In this document: in pieces, positions 16,748 through 25,775 of the stretch | Layout: every line of letters starts with the position of its first letter | How positions within the stretch are numbered: the first letter of the stretch is position 1 | Origin: Pseudomonas poae | GTDB taxonomy: Bacteria > Pseudomonadota > Gammaproteobacteria > Pseudomonadales > Pseudomonadaceae | Assembly (NCBI GenBank): GCA_004000515.1 | Contig: CP034537.1 | Span: forward strand, 6,276,001-6,340,000 | DNA: 64,000 bases | Reading direction: 5' to 3' | Program-made: the position numbers and the translations under genes | The notes under the pieces: generated by a model | What the model was told of the DNA's origin: nothing | Databases searched by the model: none | What the model saw: only the letters and a program-made list of their open reading frames with translations

Positions 16748-16999
16748 TCAGGTGACAACCACCCGATGTCCGCCAAGAAGACATCCAACGCAGATCAGAG
16801 TCTTGGTGCCGCCAGTCGGCTTGCCATTCTTCATCAGCACGCCGATCTTCGTTTCGATCACCTCGCGCCCGCCACAGCGATGGCATTGAACCATCGTTGC
16901 CGGTTTTGGCATCGCACGCACACGCTTGCGCACCTGTTCCGCCGGAGTGTCCGGGGCTGGCGTGCCTTGGATGAGGTGAAGTTTTGGCTTGTCTGTCAT
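16748..16999 (-). CDS. Small zinc-ribbon protein
   Basis: 83 residues with two CxxC knuckles (MVQCHRCGG and LICVGCLLG) about 25 residues apart, a zinc-ribbon signature. N-terminus PKLHLIQGTPAPDTPAEQV is unstructured. Such genes are common between head morphogenesis and scaffold genes in Pseudomonas siphoviruses; function unknown. Start overlaps the upstream stop by ATGA. Confidence 0.75.
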   Translation of the reverse strand: MTDKPKLHLIQGTPAPDTPAEQVRKRVRAMPKPATMVQCHRCGGREVIETKIGVLMKNGKPTGGTKTLICVGCLLGGHRVVVT

Positions 17000-18108
17000 G
17001 CCGCCATCTTAGCGAACGCCTGCGCATCCTGCTGCTTGATCTGCTCCAGGGTTAACCATTCGCCTGTAGGCGAGTAGAAATCCTTAAGGCTCTTGCCGCC
17101 CTTGTAGAGCTGATACCGCATTGGTCCGAGCACCTGAGCCTTGCGCGCATCGGACTGACGAGCAAGCCAAGTGCTGAAGGTAGTGTCAGCCGGCACCTGG
17201 CCGTCCATGCTTGCCCGCTGACCTAGTGTCATCTCATCAATGGGAATGCCAAGCTCTCGCCATGACTTGGTTCGCGGCGTTGAGGTGCTTCGACAGCAGA
17301 AGTGAATCCGCCCCGGGCCTTGCAGCCACGGCACCTTGTGCCCTATCGGTTTGTGCGTGCCGACCTCATAAGAAAGCTTGTCCCGGATGATGCAGTCGGT
17401 GGAGGTCTTCGTGTCGAGGGTACTGAGCCAGTCCTCAGCTTTCAGGATTTCGCTGTTCGCAACATTGAACTGTTCTCGTGCCGTGGCTGCGGTGTGGCTC
17501 ACGGCCGTTTGCACGACCGCTGCCAAATCCTTCCGAGGCCGCTCAAGGAAGCCATCGGCATAGCCGGCCGCCCTGGTGCCGCGAATACTGCGGATGATCT
17601 GGTCGGTGGTCCTGCCTTCCAGGTAGCCGGATCGGATCGCATTGCGGACCTTGACCATGCGCTCAGCGCCTACCTGTTTGCCCCAGTCGCGCAACAGGCG
17701 ACCCTGGAACGGCCGAGACATCGCGGCCGCATACGCCTGTTCAGAACTGATGCTCACCAACGGGAAGCGCACCAGCACCGGCTCTGGCAGCGCCTGCTGA
17801 AACAGTGTCTGCTGCCAGTTGGCCTCGTAGCCCGCAAGCTCCTGCAGGTCAGCTTCAAGCGCGGTGAACACCTGGTCGTAGGCTTTGGCATTTACTGCTC
17901 TCACCTCATCCAGTAGCAGTTCCAGGCGGTCAACGGTGAACGATTCAGCGGGCATACGCTCCAGGGCCTCGGTCAGTGCTGCCGATAGGCTGGCATCCGA
18001 CCGATTCAACTGAGCGATGATGCGCCGCACCACGCCAAGTTTGTACTTCTCCAGCGATACCGCATGGGCGATATGCTCGTCCTGAAGGATCTCGTTGACC
18101 GTCGCCAT
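16996..18108 (-). CDS. Minor head protein, Mu gpF / SPP1 gp7-like
   Basis: 370 residues directly after the portal. The head-morphogenesis signature is at the C-terminal half: TDCIIRDKLSYEVG, PWLQGPGRIHFCCRSTSTPR. The first 150 residues are helical. Proteins of this family bind the portal and are packaged in few copies. The start is one base from the portal stop. Confidence 0.88.
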   Translation of the reverse strand: MATVNEILQDEHIAHAVSLEKYKLGVVRRIIAQLNRSDASLSAALTEALERMPAESFTVDRLELLLDEVRAVNAKAYDQVFTALEADLQELAGYEANWQQTLFQQALPEPVLVRFPLVSISSEQAYAAAMSRPFQGRLLRDWGKQVGAERMVKVRNAIRSGYLEGRTTDQIIRSIRGTRAAGYADGFLERPRKDLAAVVQTAVSHTAATAREQFNVANSEILKAEDWLSTLDTKTSTDCIIRDKLSYEVGTHKPIGHKVPWLQGPGRIHFCCRSTSTPRTKSWRELGIPIDEMTLGQRASMDGQVPADTTFSTWLARQSDARKAQVLGPMRYQLYKGGKSLKDFYSPTGEWLTLEQIKQQDAQAFAKMAA

Positions 18109-19503
18109 TTAGAGAGCTCCGAGTGCTGGCCCTTGATCGGCAATCTTCTGCCTCTCAACCTCCCACTCAATGTCATCTGAGACCACGCCGCGGCGCTTGT
18201 ACTCGTTGAACAGGGTTTCGTCAGAGAGCCGGCCTTGGGTTGCCATGTTGAGCAGTAGTGGAAGAGTGGTTTCCGGTGCGAAGTCCACGTCGAAGTTACC
18301 GTTCACCTTCACGTGGCCGCCCTCCTTCTCGCCCTTCCAGAGCGCGAAGTACTGAAGCACCTGGTCAAGCGTGTCCTCAAGCTGGCCGGCCATGGTTTGT
18401 AGCGGGCTCATCTCCTGAGCAGCCTCTTCCTCGGCCTGGGTAGCTGTTTTGGTGGACTGCTTTTCCTTCTGGAGCAACTTAGCGCCGGCGATACGCATCT
18501 GGTCTTCAAGATCCTCCAGCGACTTGCGCCCCGCCTCGATGGCGGTTCCGGTATGCTCCACCCACTTCATGTCGCCGCCTGTAGGCAGCTTGGTTGCGGA
18601 ACTGGTCCCAACCTTTAGCTCAAAAGCTTCGTCATCGATACCGGAGATCATCAGCATCGGCACCCGGGCGACGTGCAGGATGTTGTCCTGATCGCTTTGG
18701 GACTGCCAGTGCTTCTTGTTGAGGTGAGCCAACTCCAGCAGCGGAGGTATCGCCGTCATGAATCCGGTGCGCTTGGTATAGAACGTGGCAAGGGGGATGA
18801 CCGACAGCGTATTCGTCCCCTCGTCAGTCTTGGTCCACTCCTTCTTGCCGTTTGCGTCCTCTGTCTTGCGGTACACCTTCCAGCCACCAGGGATCAAAAC
18901 CCTGATCTGCGGAATGATGGTCACACCGAAATCACCGACGCGCTCTTCGACAGCCTCCGCATACCAAAACTGAGACAGCGAGCATTCGCCGCCCTTCTCT
19001 TCTGTGAGCCAGCCAATCACCTGCTGGGGGTGAATCATCACCGCATATGGGCGAACACCGGCAGCCTTCTCGTCCGCAGCAGTGCGTACGACAGAGTTGC
19101 CCTGCTCGTCTTTCGTCTTGGGGTAATCAGCCAGCACATGGCAAAGGCCATGGGAAAGCCCTACGGTGAATAGCTGTTGAGCCCAGACTTGCAGGTTATT
19201 GCCCTGGCGGTCGAAGTTCTGCACGTAGGTCTTGATCGACTCAGGCACATCGTCGCCGAGCGCGATATGTTCTGCGAACACCCTGCCCTTCATGTTCTGG
19301 ACGGTCTCGCTGAACGCAGGCAGTAGCGTGGAGAGCGACAGGCGCTCCTTATAGGCGTCGTCATCCTCCTTTGGCCACTTCGGCAGGTAGAGCTTGCCAG
19401 CCAGTTGCATCGCCTTAGTTCCGCCCATCAGCGCGTCAACAAGAGCCCAGTCTTCGCGCATGGCGTCTACGGCCGGTAGCGTTTTGCTTGGGTCGTTGCT
19501 CAT
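18109..19503 (-). CDS. Portal protein (DUF4055-like)
   Basis: 464 residues located between large terminase and the gpF-like gene, the standard portal slot. DUF4055-type sequence: KLYLPKWPKEDDDAYKERL, FSETVQNMKGRVFAEHI, later GDMKWVEHTGTAIEAGRKSL. Forms the dodecameric DNA entry ring. Frame intact. Confidence 0.87.
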   Translation of the reverse strand: MSNDPSKTLPAVDAMREDWALVDALMGGTKAMQLAGKLYLPKWPKEDDDAYKERLSLSTLLPAFSETVQNMKGRVFAEHIALGDDVPESIKTYVQNFDRQGNNLQVWAQQLFTVGLSHGLCHVLADYPKTKDEQGNSVVRTAADEKAAGVRPYAVMIHPQQVIGWLTEEKGGECSLSQFWYAEAVEERVGDFGVTIIPQIRVLIPGGWKVYRKTEDANGKKEWTKTDEGTNTLSVIPLATFYTKRTGFMTAIPPLLELAHLNKKHWQSQSDQDNILHVARVPMLMISGIDDEAFELKVGTSSATKLPTGGDMKWVEHTGTAIEAGRKSLEDLEDQMRIAGAKLLQKEKQSTKTATQAEEEAAQEMSPLQTMAGQLEDTLDQVLQYFALWKGEKEGGHVKVNGNFDVDFAPETTLPLLLNMATQGRLSDETLFNEYKRRGVVSDDIEWEVERQKIADQGPALGAL

Positions 19504-19507
19504 GGGG

Positions 19508-20838
19508 TCACATTCTCAGATTTTCAGTGGATGCGGTGCGTTTGATGCACGGCCACTCAACGTCGATGCAATAGCCGATCGCCGTGGTGATGTGCTGGTA
19601 GTCGTTTTTCTGGTCTTCTTGGAAGGTCGAGCCCATTTGAAGCTGAACCGTACTCAAGCCCTTGTGACACCAGGGAGCGGTGACAGGGTTGATGAACAAG
19701 CTGGTTTCGCCTGAGGCGGTCAGGATCTTCGCCCGGACGGCGTTCTGCCGGTCCTTGATGGACGGGTGCGCCGGCTTGACCTTGCGCGTGTACGTCCAGC
19801 CATTGGCCTTGAGCACACCCTCGATGTCGGTGTAGTCAGACGCGTGGCCGTGCTTCTCGCCCGCCTTGCCCGCCGGGTCGCCGTAGATCAGGACGTGCTT
19901 GTTCTTGTGGTCCTTGAATTTGTCCACGAACTCAGCAGCCGACTGCTTCGAAACGGCGCTGATCAGCACGATCTCATCGAGCAGATAAAGGTCTTTGCCA
20001 TCGTTGCGCCGGACACCGATCGCAGATGATAGAGGCGTGTAGTTCTGGTCATGCATCCACATCAGCTGCTCATGCGGCTCAATGGTTGCGTTCGTGGTGT
20101 TCGCCTTGCTGTAGTCCTCGTAGATCCGGCCAGACGCCGTTTCGAATGATGCTTCAAATTCCTGCTTGAACTGCTTGGCCGACATGGCCCGCTTCATTGC
20201 ATCCATTACGTCAGCCGGAAGAATCTCGGCCGATTTCCAGTGGAACACACGGAAGTTCGGGTCATTGCCCGACTCCGCCTGCATGCACAGGTCGTAATAG
20301 TGGTTCAGGCCGTCCGGTACGCCGAGCAGCCAGCACCAGGCCCGGTAATCCGGCATGGTTGGGTTGACGGTGTTCAGCGCCGGAGAATGTTTGCCTCCCA
20401 TGCGTCCGGCTTGATGTCGGCGAATTCGTCAATGCCCCCGCCAGTCCACGGGATACCCTCAATCCGCTGCGGCTTGTCCAGGCCGATAACGTGAATCTCG
20501 CTGCCGTTGTCTAGGTAGATGATCAGGTCGGACTCGGAAGGCCTGCGACTGTGCATGCAGCAGAGCGTGAAAGCCTTGAGGTCATCCCAGAAGATCTTCT
20601 TGGCCTGGGCATGCGTTGGTGCGGCGGCAAAGTACATGCCGGTGTACGCCGATGCCTGTTTCACCACGAAGCGCTTGAAACGCTCAGTCTTGCCGCTACG
20701 ACGACCTGCAGGCACCAGAGGGAAGCGAATCCCTTCCGACACTGCCGCGACCAGGGCGAGCTGAACGGGGTGATCCTTTAGCGGGTACCAACGTGACAGC
20801 TGGCGATCCAGCATCAGGTTGCCGGTGTTCGCGATCAT
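19508..20838 (-). CDS. Terminase large subunit (frameshifted)
   Basis: N-terminal ATPase: Walker A VPAGRRSGKTE, Walker B GGGIDEFAD. It runs out of frame at EANILRR; the nuclease half continues in the next frame (PALNTVNPTMPDYRAWCW, VLIYGDPAGK with the catalytic Asp). One additional base near 20,381-20,388 restores 443 residues, normal for the family. DNA-packaging motor. As with other genes here, a sequence error is likelier than a true break, because both halves are well kept. Confidence 0.88.
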
Positions 20839-21350
20839 GACGGCAACCTCGCGATCAGATCGGCCAACAGTTGAGCGTTGGAGTTGCCACCGCCCTTCTC
20901 TATTAGCTTGAGCTCGGCCTTACGCTTCTCGATCTCAAGCCTTTTGATTTCTTCATCCAGCGACTTGTCAGGCTCAACGCGTCGATTGACGTATACGTCC
21001 CCGGTTTCCTTGGCCGCTTGCTCAATGATCTGAGTGGCAAGAGCCATGTTCTTCATTGTCTCTGCCTTTTCGGCCATGCGGCCCAAGGCTCGCAGCCGAT
21101 ACGCACGGTTCGCGATGGGTATCTCTGCGGTTTGCTCGCGGAAACGCTTCCGGGTGTCATTGAACAAGGTCTGCCATTTGGCTGCCAGATGAGACCCGGC
21201 TCTCTTCGTTGGGTCGTGCTGCTCTACCTGCTGACGGGTCACATCAATATCAAATTCTTGCTTCACCGCTTGTGAGACCTGGCTCGGTGTGTCGAAACAC
21301 GCCAAAGCCTGAACGATGAAGCTCTTCACCTCATTTTTCAGGGCTGCCAT
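20835..21350 (-). CDS. Terminase small subunit (DUF2280-like)
   Basis: 171 residues, overlapping the large subunit start. N-terminal helix-turn-helix-like region (FIVQALACFDTPSQVSQAV) for DNA recognition, a DPTKRAG loop, and a C-terminal helical part (LEIEKRKAELKLIEKGGG) for oligomerisation. Recognises the packaging start and hands DNA to the large subunit. Confidence 0.83.
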   Translation of the reverse strand: MAALKNEVKSFIVQALACFDTPSQVSQAVKQEFDIDVTRQQVEQHDPTKRAGSHLAAKWQTLFNDTRKRFREQTAEIPIANRAYRLRALGRMAEKAETMKNMALATQIIEQAAKETGDVYVNRRVEPDKSLDEEIKRLEIEKRKAELKLIEKGGGNSNAQLLADLIARLPS

Positions 21351-21381
21351 AAGTTAGATTCCGTCTCACGCCTGTCTTACA

Positions 21382-22005
21382 TCAGGCCAACTTGAGCAGA
21401 CAGGTTCCGCAGGCCCTCGCAATGTTCAATTTCCCCACCTCAGCAGGACTGTTTGCAGCATCCACCAACGCTTGAACGTCAGGGCTCGCACCGTAGCGGC
21501 GGACCACACCGACGAACTCTTCAACGTCGTGTCCACGCATCTCAAGCTTTGGCGCGCCCTCCTTGTTGAAGGCTGGCTGGCCGTACTTATCGTTGGCGTG
21601 GGCGATGTGATAGAGCTCATGCTCGATCAAGGCACAGAAATCGGCGTCGCTGCACTGGGCGCAATAGTCAGCAGCCAGAGTGATGATGAAAGCCGGCACG
21701 TCGCCGAACCAATCACGCATCTGCTGCTCCATTCGGGCTTTCTGCCAGCCGCCGGCGCGGAATGCTACCTGTTCGGCCTGGCCCAGTACTGTCCTGCCCT
21801 GCTTCTCGAAGCTCGACGAAGCCCACATGATCCGGATGTCTGCATCCAGTAGGTGGGCATGGTCTTCGTTGTGAATGCTGCCGGTGCTGGCGAGGATCTC
21901 GTTCTGAAGCCATTCCCACACTTCAGGCGCTGGGGTCAGGCGGATGCCGAAGTCGGAGAGATCGGACAGCTCAAGCAGTGACGCCAGAGGAAGTGGTCTT
22001 TGCAT
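21382..22005 (-). CDS. Putative phage metallopeptidase
   Basis: 207 residues from ATG 22005 (GAGGGAAGGG upstream). Contains an HExxH-type zinc motif in ALIEHELYHIAHAND, with DADFC before it. This is the putative phage metallopeptidase family often found near terminase genes. Two C-terminal cysteines (ARACGTCLL). Substrate unknown; could process structural or host proteins. Confidence 0.78.
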   Translation of the reverse strand: MQRPLPLASLLELSDLSDFGIRLTPAPEVWEWLQNEILASTGSIHNEDHAHLLDADIRIMWASSSFEKQGRTVLGQAEQVAFRAGGWQKARMEQQMRDWFGDVPAFIITLAADYCAQCSDADFCALIEHELYHIAHANDKYGQPAFNKEGAPKLEMRGHDVEEFVGVVRRYGASPDVQALVDAANSPAEVGKLNIARACGTCLLKLA

Positions 22006-22441
22006 CAGCCCTTCCCTCGTCAATGATCAGTGTGCGGATGGCGCCGCCTGTGTTCGTGTCACGCCTTGCGGCAATCTCAACCGCCTTATAAGCACTGGCC
22101 CCCATGTCCATCGCGGCAAACGCGAATGCCGTCCCACTGCCAATTGCGTACGGACGATCAAGTGCAACGGGGGATGCCCAGATACCTGTAGTGTCATCCA
22201 CGGCGACAAGTGAAAGCTGGCCGTTGTTCAGCACCAGAGCCACAGCATCAATGTTGCCTTCCGGCTTCGCGCCGAAGTAAGCATCGATCAGCCTCTGGTG
22301 ATCCGCGACCGTGCCTGAGCAGAAGAACTTGACGCCCTTCTGTTCGGTGCACTTCTCATAGTCGTCATACGTGATGACGTCACCACGGGTTACCTGGGAG
22401 TCATAGGCGATCACGCCGTCTTTGTAGGCAATGGTCGTCAT
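21971..22441 (-). CDS. Proteasome-like Ntn hydrolase
   Basis: 156 residues from ATG 22441. Sequence begins MTTIAYKDGVIAYDSQVTRG: after Met removal the N-terminal Thr and the following GVIAYDSQ strand match the HslV/20S-beta family of threonine proteases. The body continues with GVKFFCSGTVADHQRLIDAY and YAIGSGTAFAFAAMDMGASA, also family-like. May be a protease of the virion assembly pathway or an anti-host factor; substrate unknown. Overlaps the metallopeptidase start by 35 bases. Confidence 0.78.
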   Translation of the reverse strand: MTTIAYKDGVIAYDSQVTRGDVITYDDYEKCTEQKGVKFFCSGTVADHQRLIDAYFGAKPEGNIDAVALVLNNGQLSLVAVDDTTGIWASPVALDRPYAIGSGTAFAFAAMDMGASAYKAVEIAARRDTNTGGAIRTLIIDEGRADAKTTSSGVTA

Positions 22442-22703
22442 TGGATCGGCCCTCTCCCATGCGGAATGTCTTGTTGGTGCCGGTGTAGCCGCCGCAATAG
22501 ATGACCCTGATCTCACCCCATACAGGGTGGAAGTCGACCGTCTCGCCGTCGGTAGCCTTGAGCGGCTGGTCGGTAACAACTGCGATACCCGCCTTTGTGT
22601 CGCACCAGGTCACACCGACAACCCGCTGGCCGTCGATGATTACTTCCCGCCGGCCCCGACCATCATCCCAGTAGTGGACGTGCTCGCCTGATTGGTCAGC
22701 CAT
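22401..22703 (-). CDS. Hypothetical phage protein
   Basis: 100 residues, MADQSGEHVHYWDDGRGRRE. Beta-rich with ITIDGQRVVGV-like strands. Stop falls 40 bases inside the Ntn hydrolase gene. The phrase VVTDQPLKA resembles VAMTDGPLKG at the end of the 23011-23505 protein, hinting that both descend from a common small domain. Function unknown. Confidence 0.65.
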   Translation of the reverse strand: MADQSGEHVHYWDDGRGRREVIIDGQRVVGVTWCDTKAGIAVVTDQPLKATDGETVDFHPVWGEIRVIYCGGYTGTNKTFRMGEGRSNDDHCLQRRRDRL

Positions 22704-22711
22704 GGCTCACC

Positions 22712-22948
22712 TCAATTGCTTGCGTTGTGCGGCAAGTTCAATTCAGGCCCGGATGGCTTCTTGCCCCACCAGCCTATAGCGATTGCCCGGGATGCTCTGT
22801 TTTTGGCGAAGAGCGCGCGAATGACAAAGCATCGACCGCGACGACCATGTTCGCCCTTCTCACTGGTAAAGCCTCGATCAACCAAAGGCGCGCCAGCAGG
22901 CTGTCCACATACGGCGACATAGAGACGACCAATGCAAAAGGTGTTCAT
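22712..22948 (-). CDS. Hypothetical phage protein
   Basis: 78 residues from ATG 22948, with GAGG nine bases upstream. Starts MNTFCIGRLYVAVCGQPAG and is basic (HGRRGRCFVIRALFAKNRAS). No family recognised. A large inverted repeat lies just upstream of the start (22968-23003). Confidence 0.55.
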   Translation of the reverse strand: MNTFCIGRLYVAVCGQPAGAPLVDRGFTSEKGEHGRRGRCFVIRALFAKNRASRAIAIGWWGKKPSGPELNLPHNASN

Positions 22949-22967
22949 AGGCGAATCCTCATAATTG

Positions 22968-23003
22968 CGCGCCACGATTTGGCGCATTCGAAAACGTGGC
23001 GCG
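22968..23003. repeat. Inverted repeat CGCGCCACG, copy 1
   Basis: Arms CGCGCCACG (22968-22976) and CGTGGCGCG (22995-23003), 18-base loop, in the leader of the 22712-22948 gene. The same arms recur at 32767-32802. Confidence 0.6.
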
Positions 23004-23010
23004 GAGTAAC

Positions 23011-23505
23011 TCAGCCTTTCAGTGGTCCGTCAGTCATCGCGACCACGCCAAGGCCGGCAACGGATACCAAGTAAACATCCCAGCCAATACGATCATCGCG
23101 TCCATAGGGCCTTACCGAAACGTTTTGACCTTCTTGGATGCCATGCATCGCCAAATACCTCATGACAGCCTTGGCCGTAGGTTTGATCTGCTCAACAGTC
23201 TCCATGGAGCCCGTAAGGCTTCCTCTATGCATCTTGATCTTCATGGCTTTCTCAGCCTGTTCGATCCGCTGCCCGGAAATGACCTCGCCAAGCGTCAAGC
23301 CATGCCGGCTGCGCCGTGACTCGACGCCTGATGCAATGTCCTTCGCGACCATCCCGTCAGCAACTTCGTCAGCAAGCGTGCCGTTGGCGAATTCGCCGAT
23401 GACGCTGGATGCGGCACCGACCTGTGAGCCGTCTTGGTTCGACATGGCCTCGTATCGGGTCACGACATAGCGGGTTACAGGGCGAACTTGGTATTCAGTA
23501 CTCAT
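23011..23505 (-). CDS. Hypothetical phage protein
   Basis: 164 residues, MSTEYQVRPVTRYVVTRYEA. Contains two repeated short blocks (GEFANGTLADEVADGMVAKD, GQRIEQAEKAMKIKMHRG) and ends with VSVAGLGVVAMTDGPLKG. No known domain. Located between the holin cluster and the Ntn hydrolase group. Confidence 0.65.
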   Translation of the reverse strand: MSTEYQVRPVTRYVVTRYEAMSNQDGSQVGAASSVIGEFANGTLADEVADGMVAKDIASGVESRRSRHGLTLGEVISGQRIEQAEKAMKIKMHRGSLTGSMETVEQIKPTAKAVMRYLAMHGIQEGQNVSVRPYGRDDRIGWDVYLVSVAGLGVVAMTDGPLKG

Positions 23506-23551
23506 AAAGCCTCCGGCCTGCGCACAGGCTGATTGTGGGTGAAGCGTTGTG

Positions 23552-23896
23552 TTACTTACCCCGGCGCTCTATACCGCCAGGCGCCTTGTCACAGTGCAGG
23601 CAGTGCTCGCAGTTCAGCGTCCGGCACAGCCAGACCTTGACCCGTTGCCAATAGGTGACCATGAAGACGTGCCGGGCACCGGCCAGGGCCAGGGCAACAT
23701 GCAGCGTCAGGCCGGCAGTGGTCGGGCCGAAGAAGATGTTCTGGCTGCGTACCGACACGACGAAACCCGTGATGGCGATCGTGGTGTAGATCAGCTTCCC
23801 GAGGATGCCGTCCCTCACCTTCCCGCTCAGTACGCACCATGCTGCCCACAGCGCGATAAGGCCGCAGGCGATGGAGTTGATCAGTTCAAGATTCAT
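23552..23896 (-). CDS. Small membrane protein, holin partner
   Basis: 114 residues from ATG 23896. Three hydrophobic segments (INSIACGLIALWAAWCVLSG, LIYTTIAITGFVVSV, LHVALALAGARHVFMV) then a Cys-rich cytosolic end (LNCEHCLHCDKAPGG). Overlaps the holin stop. Plausible antiholin or second holin. Confidence 0.7.
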   Translation of the reverse strand: MNLELINSIACGLIALWAAWCVLSGKVRDGILGKLIYTTIAITGFVVSVRSQNIFFGPTTAGLTLHVALALAGARHVFMVTYWQRVKVWLCRTLNCEHCLHCDKAPGGIERRGK

Positions 23897-24229
23897 GGTG
23901 GATTGCCTCCCCGAACCGCTGGCGAATAAGCGCCCAGAGGTCAGCGGATTTGATGGCTCGATTGATGGCCGCCAGGAGCGAGCCGCCGAAGGCACCAGCA
24001 GGAAGCCGATGCCGGCGACGATCTTCGGCTCCGTCACGCCCAGGTAGGTGCTGACCATGCTCGTCAGATAAATCGAGCAGGCCATGCCGGTGATCAGGAA
24101 GATCATCCAGGCACGCCAGTCGTTCAAGTCGTCCTTGTGCCACCAGCTGGCGATCACAGCCCCAACAAGGCCCGCGATCAGCAATTCGAACCTGTCGATC
24201 TTGTCGAGCAGGCGCTGTAGATACTCCAT
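23886..24229 (-). CDS. Holin (frameshifted)
   Basis: Start ATG 24229 (GGAG eight bases before): MEYLQRLLDKIDRFELLIAG, two to three membrane segments (LIAGLVGAVIAS, WMIFLITGMACSIYLTSMVS, VAGIGFLL), then in the next frame GAFGGSLLAAINRAIKSADLW, the usual C-terminal part of this Pseudomonas phage holin family. One G added at 23,995-23,996 gives 114 residues. Permeabilises the inner membrane at lysis. Confidence 0.8.
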
Positions 24230-24314
24230 GCGCTCGACTCCGTGGGGCATGTTTGAAATAGGTCAGCCCCGGCGGCACTCCCTGCTTAGAGCGAAGGGTG
24301 TGGCGGGGCCGAAA

Positions 24315-24340
24315 CGAAAAGGCTCGCTCAGTGGCGGGCC
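24315..24340 (-). terminator. Possible terminator, minus strand
   Basis: GGCCCGC pairs with GCGAGCC (one mismatch) followed by TTTTCG on the minus strand, between the J-like fragment gene and the holin. Confidence 0.4.
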
Positions 24341-24345
24341 GTAAA

Positions 24346-24750
24346 TTAGCGTGAACGCCAGAGCAGTCCACCCTGGCGAAGCTCGGAGCGGATCACTTCT
24401 TTGACCTGGTCGGCCATGTTGAACTCGAAGCCCTCAATCTCGCCGATGCCGAAACCGGCTGCGAATGGTCGACCATCGGCGCCTAACTGCACTCGAATGG
24501 ACCAATTCGCGGCGAGCCGGCTCTCGACCGAGGCCTCCTTGATGCGCTCCGCATTGATGTAGGTGACACCGTCAATAACGATGAACGGCTTCTGGATTTC
24601 TTTAAGGGACTTTCCGCAGTAAACGGCCTTAGGGTCCGCCCCTGTAATTTTCACCCGATCGGATGCAAGCTCGAAGGCCCCCGTATCAGTATCAATTTTC
24701 CAGCCGGAAACACCCGGCACGTAACCTTCGGACTGAATCGTGTGGGACAT
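24346..24750 (-). CDS. Orphan protein resembling the C-terminus of tail fibre gpJ
   Basis: 134 residues from ATG 24750. Opens with MSHTIQSEGYVPGVSGWKID, a sequence characteristic of the C-terminal domains of lambda gpJ-like central fibres, followed by a beta-rich part (RVQLGADGRPFAAGFGIGEI). As a free-standing gene in the lysis region it may be an accessory virion or chaperone-like protein. Homology is from memory of the motif only. Confidence 0.6.
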   Translation of the reverse strand: MSHTIQSEGYVPGVSGWKIDTDTGAFELASDRVKITGADPKAVYCGKSLKEIQKPFIVIDGVTYINAERIKEASVESRLAANWSIRVQLGADGRPFAAGFGIGEIEGFEFNMADQVKEVIRSELRQGGLLWRSR

Positions 24751-25005
24751 TTTCCGTGCCTCATAATGAGAAAAGCCCCAGCGAATGCTGAGGCCCTGAA
24801 TAGGTGCGCGCGTCTTTCCGCGCTGTCTGCCAAAGACCTTCCCGGCGTCGACGCCCCAATGCACCGATCTCGCCGTTCCTGTCTCGCGCCACCCTGAAAG
24901 CGTGTTAGGTCAGAGCGCGCGGGCTGCCGGTGTTTTTCCGTAGCGCTGCACTACCGGCTTATCAGCGTCCAGGCCTCCCGAGGGCTGCCCTGGCTGCAGT
25001 TAAAA

Positions 25006-25245
25006 TCAGAATGCTGGGGTGATGTCGAAGTAGTAGTCCTTCCCTTCTTCGAAATGCTCAGCGCGATCTGCGGCCACGTTTACGGTGTATTCGCCGTATG
25101 GGGTGTACTTGCCATAGATCGCGTCTTCTTCAGCCGGATTGGCCGACCACACCGCACCGAAGTTCAAGCGGGTCAGCGATTCCGTCGAGCCCTGAACAGG
25201 CCCTTTTGAGCGGAGAGTCATTTTGCAGCGGGTGATATGCGTCAT
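25006..25245 (-). CDS. Hypothetical phage protein
   Basis: 79 residues from ATG 25245, MTHITRCKMTLRSKGPVQGS, ending GKDYYFDITPAF. Family of small proteins widespread in Pseudomonas prophages near the lysis genes; no function known. Followed by about 140 bases without a gene. Confidence 0.65.
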   Translation of the reverse strand: MTHITRCKMTLRSKGPVQGSTESLTRLNFGAVWSANPAEEDAIYGKYTPYGEYTVNVAADRAEHFEEGKDYYFDITPAF

Positions 25246-25356
25246 CGGTAGATCCTCTGTATCGAATGAGCAGGAGGGTCTTTCCGGTCTTTCGCCTGCA
25301 TAGGTTTGGTACATCCGGGAAAGCGTCCACTTCGGTAGCGGCTTTCCTCGGAGGTA

Positions 25357-25390
25357 CAAAAAAGCCCGGCGCATATGTCCGGGCTTTTTC
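25357..25390. terminator. Bidirectional intrinsic terminator
   Basis: Six A, AAGCCCGG, cgcatatg-type loop, CCGGGCTT, five T: a symmetrical hairpin functioning in both directions, between the exported-protein gene and 25006-25245. Confidence 0.8.
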
Positions 25391-25408
25391 CATTGCTTCC
25401 AGGCGTAT

Positions 25409-25712
25409 TCAGCAGGGGACCAAACCAACGCCATCGGGAGCAGGCTTGGCCGAGACCATTACGAAGTGGTTGCTGGATGCGCGCAGGTTGGAAGCCAAAC
25501 TTTCATCAGTGGTCTGGCTACCCGTTCGCCACATGGCGAGGGTCAGTTCCAGCCGCTGCATGGCAACGCCTTGCGGCTCGCTCATGCCGTACGCGGACAC
25601 GTACGCAGTGCGATAGGCGCTGGAGATTGGCTCGGCGAATGCCGACATGGAGAAAACAGGACAGGCAGGCGGCAAGCGCCAGGCCCAGGTAAGCGGACAA
25701 TCGCTTCATCAT
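25409..25712 (-). CDS. Small exported protein (frameshifted)
   Basis: Start ATG 25712 with AGGA eight bases upstream opens a Sec signal peptide (MMKRLSAYLGLALAACLSC...). After removal of one T from the four-T run (plus A run 25653-25656) the frame continues FSMSAFA, a good signal-peptidase site, then the mature part AEPISSAYRTAYVSAYGMSE, about 100 residues in total. Periplasmic phage protein of unknown role in the region between Q and the lysis genes. Confidence 0.68.
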
Positions 25713-25746
25713 TCGGCATTCCTTGTGGTGAGTTTCTTTGGGCAAT

Positions 25747-25775
25747 AAAAAACCCGGCGCAATGGCCGGGTTTGT
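25747..25775 (-). terminator. Intrinsic terminator downstream of Q-like gene
   Basis: AACCCGGC/GCCGGGTT hairpin on the minus strand followed by six U. It is the first terminator downstream of the Q-like gene and a candidate target of antitermination. Confidence 0.75.
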
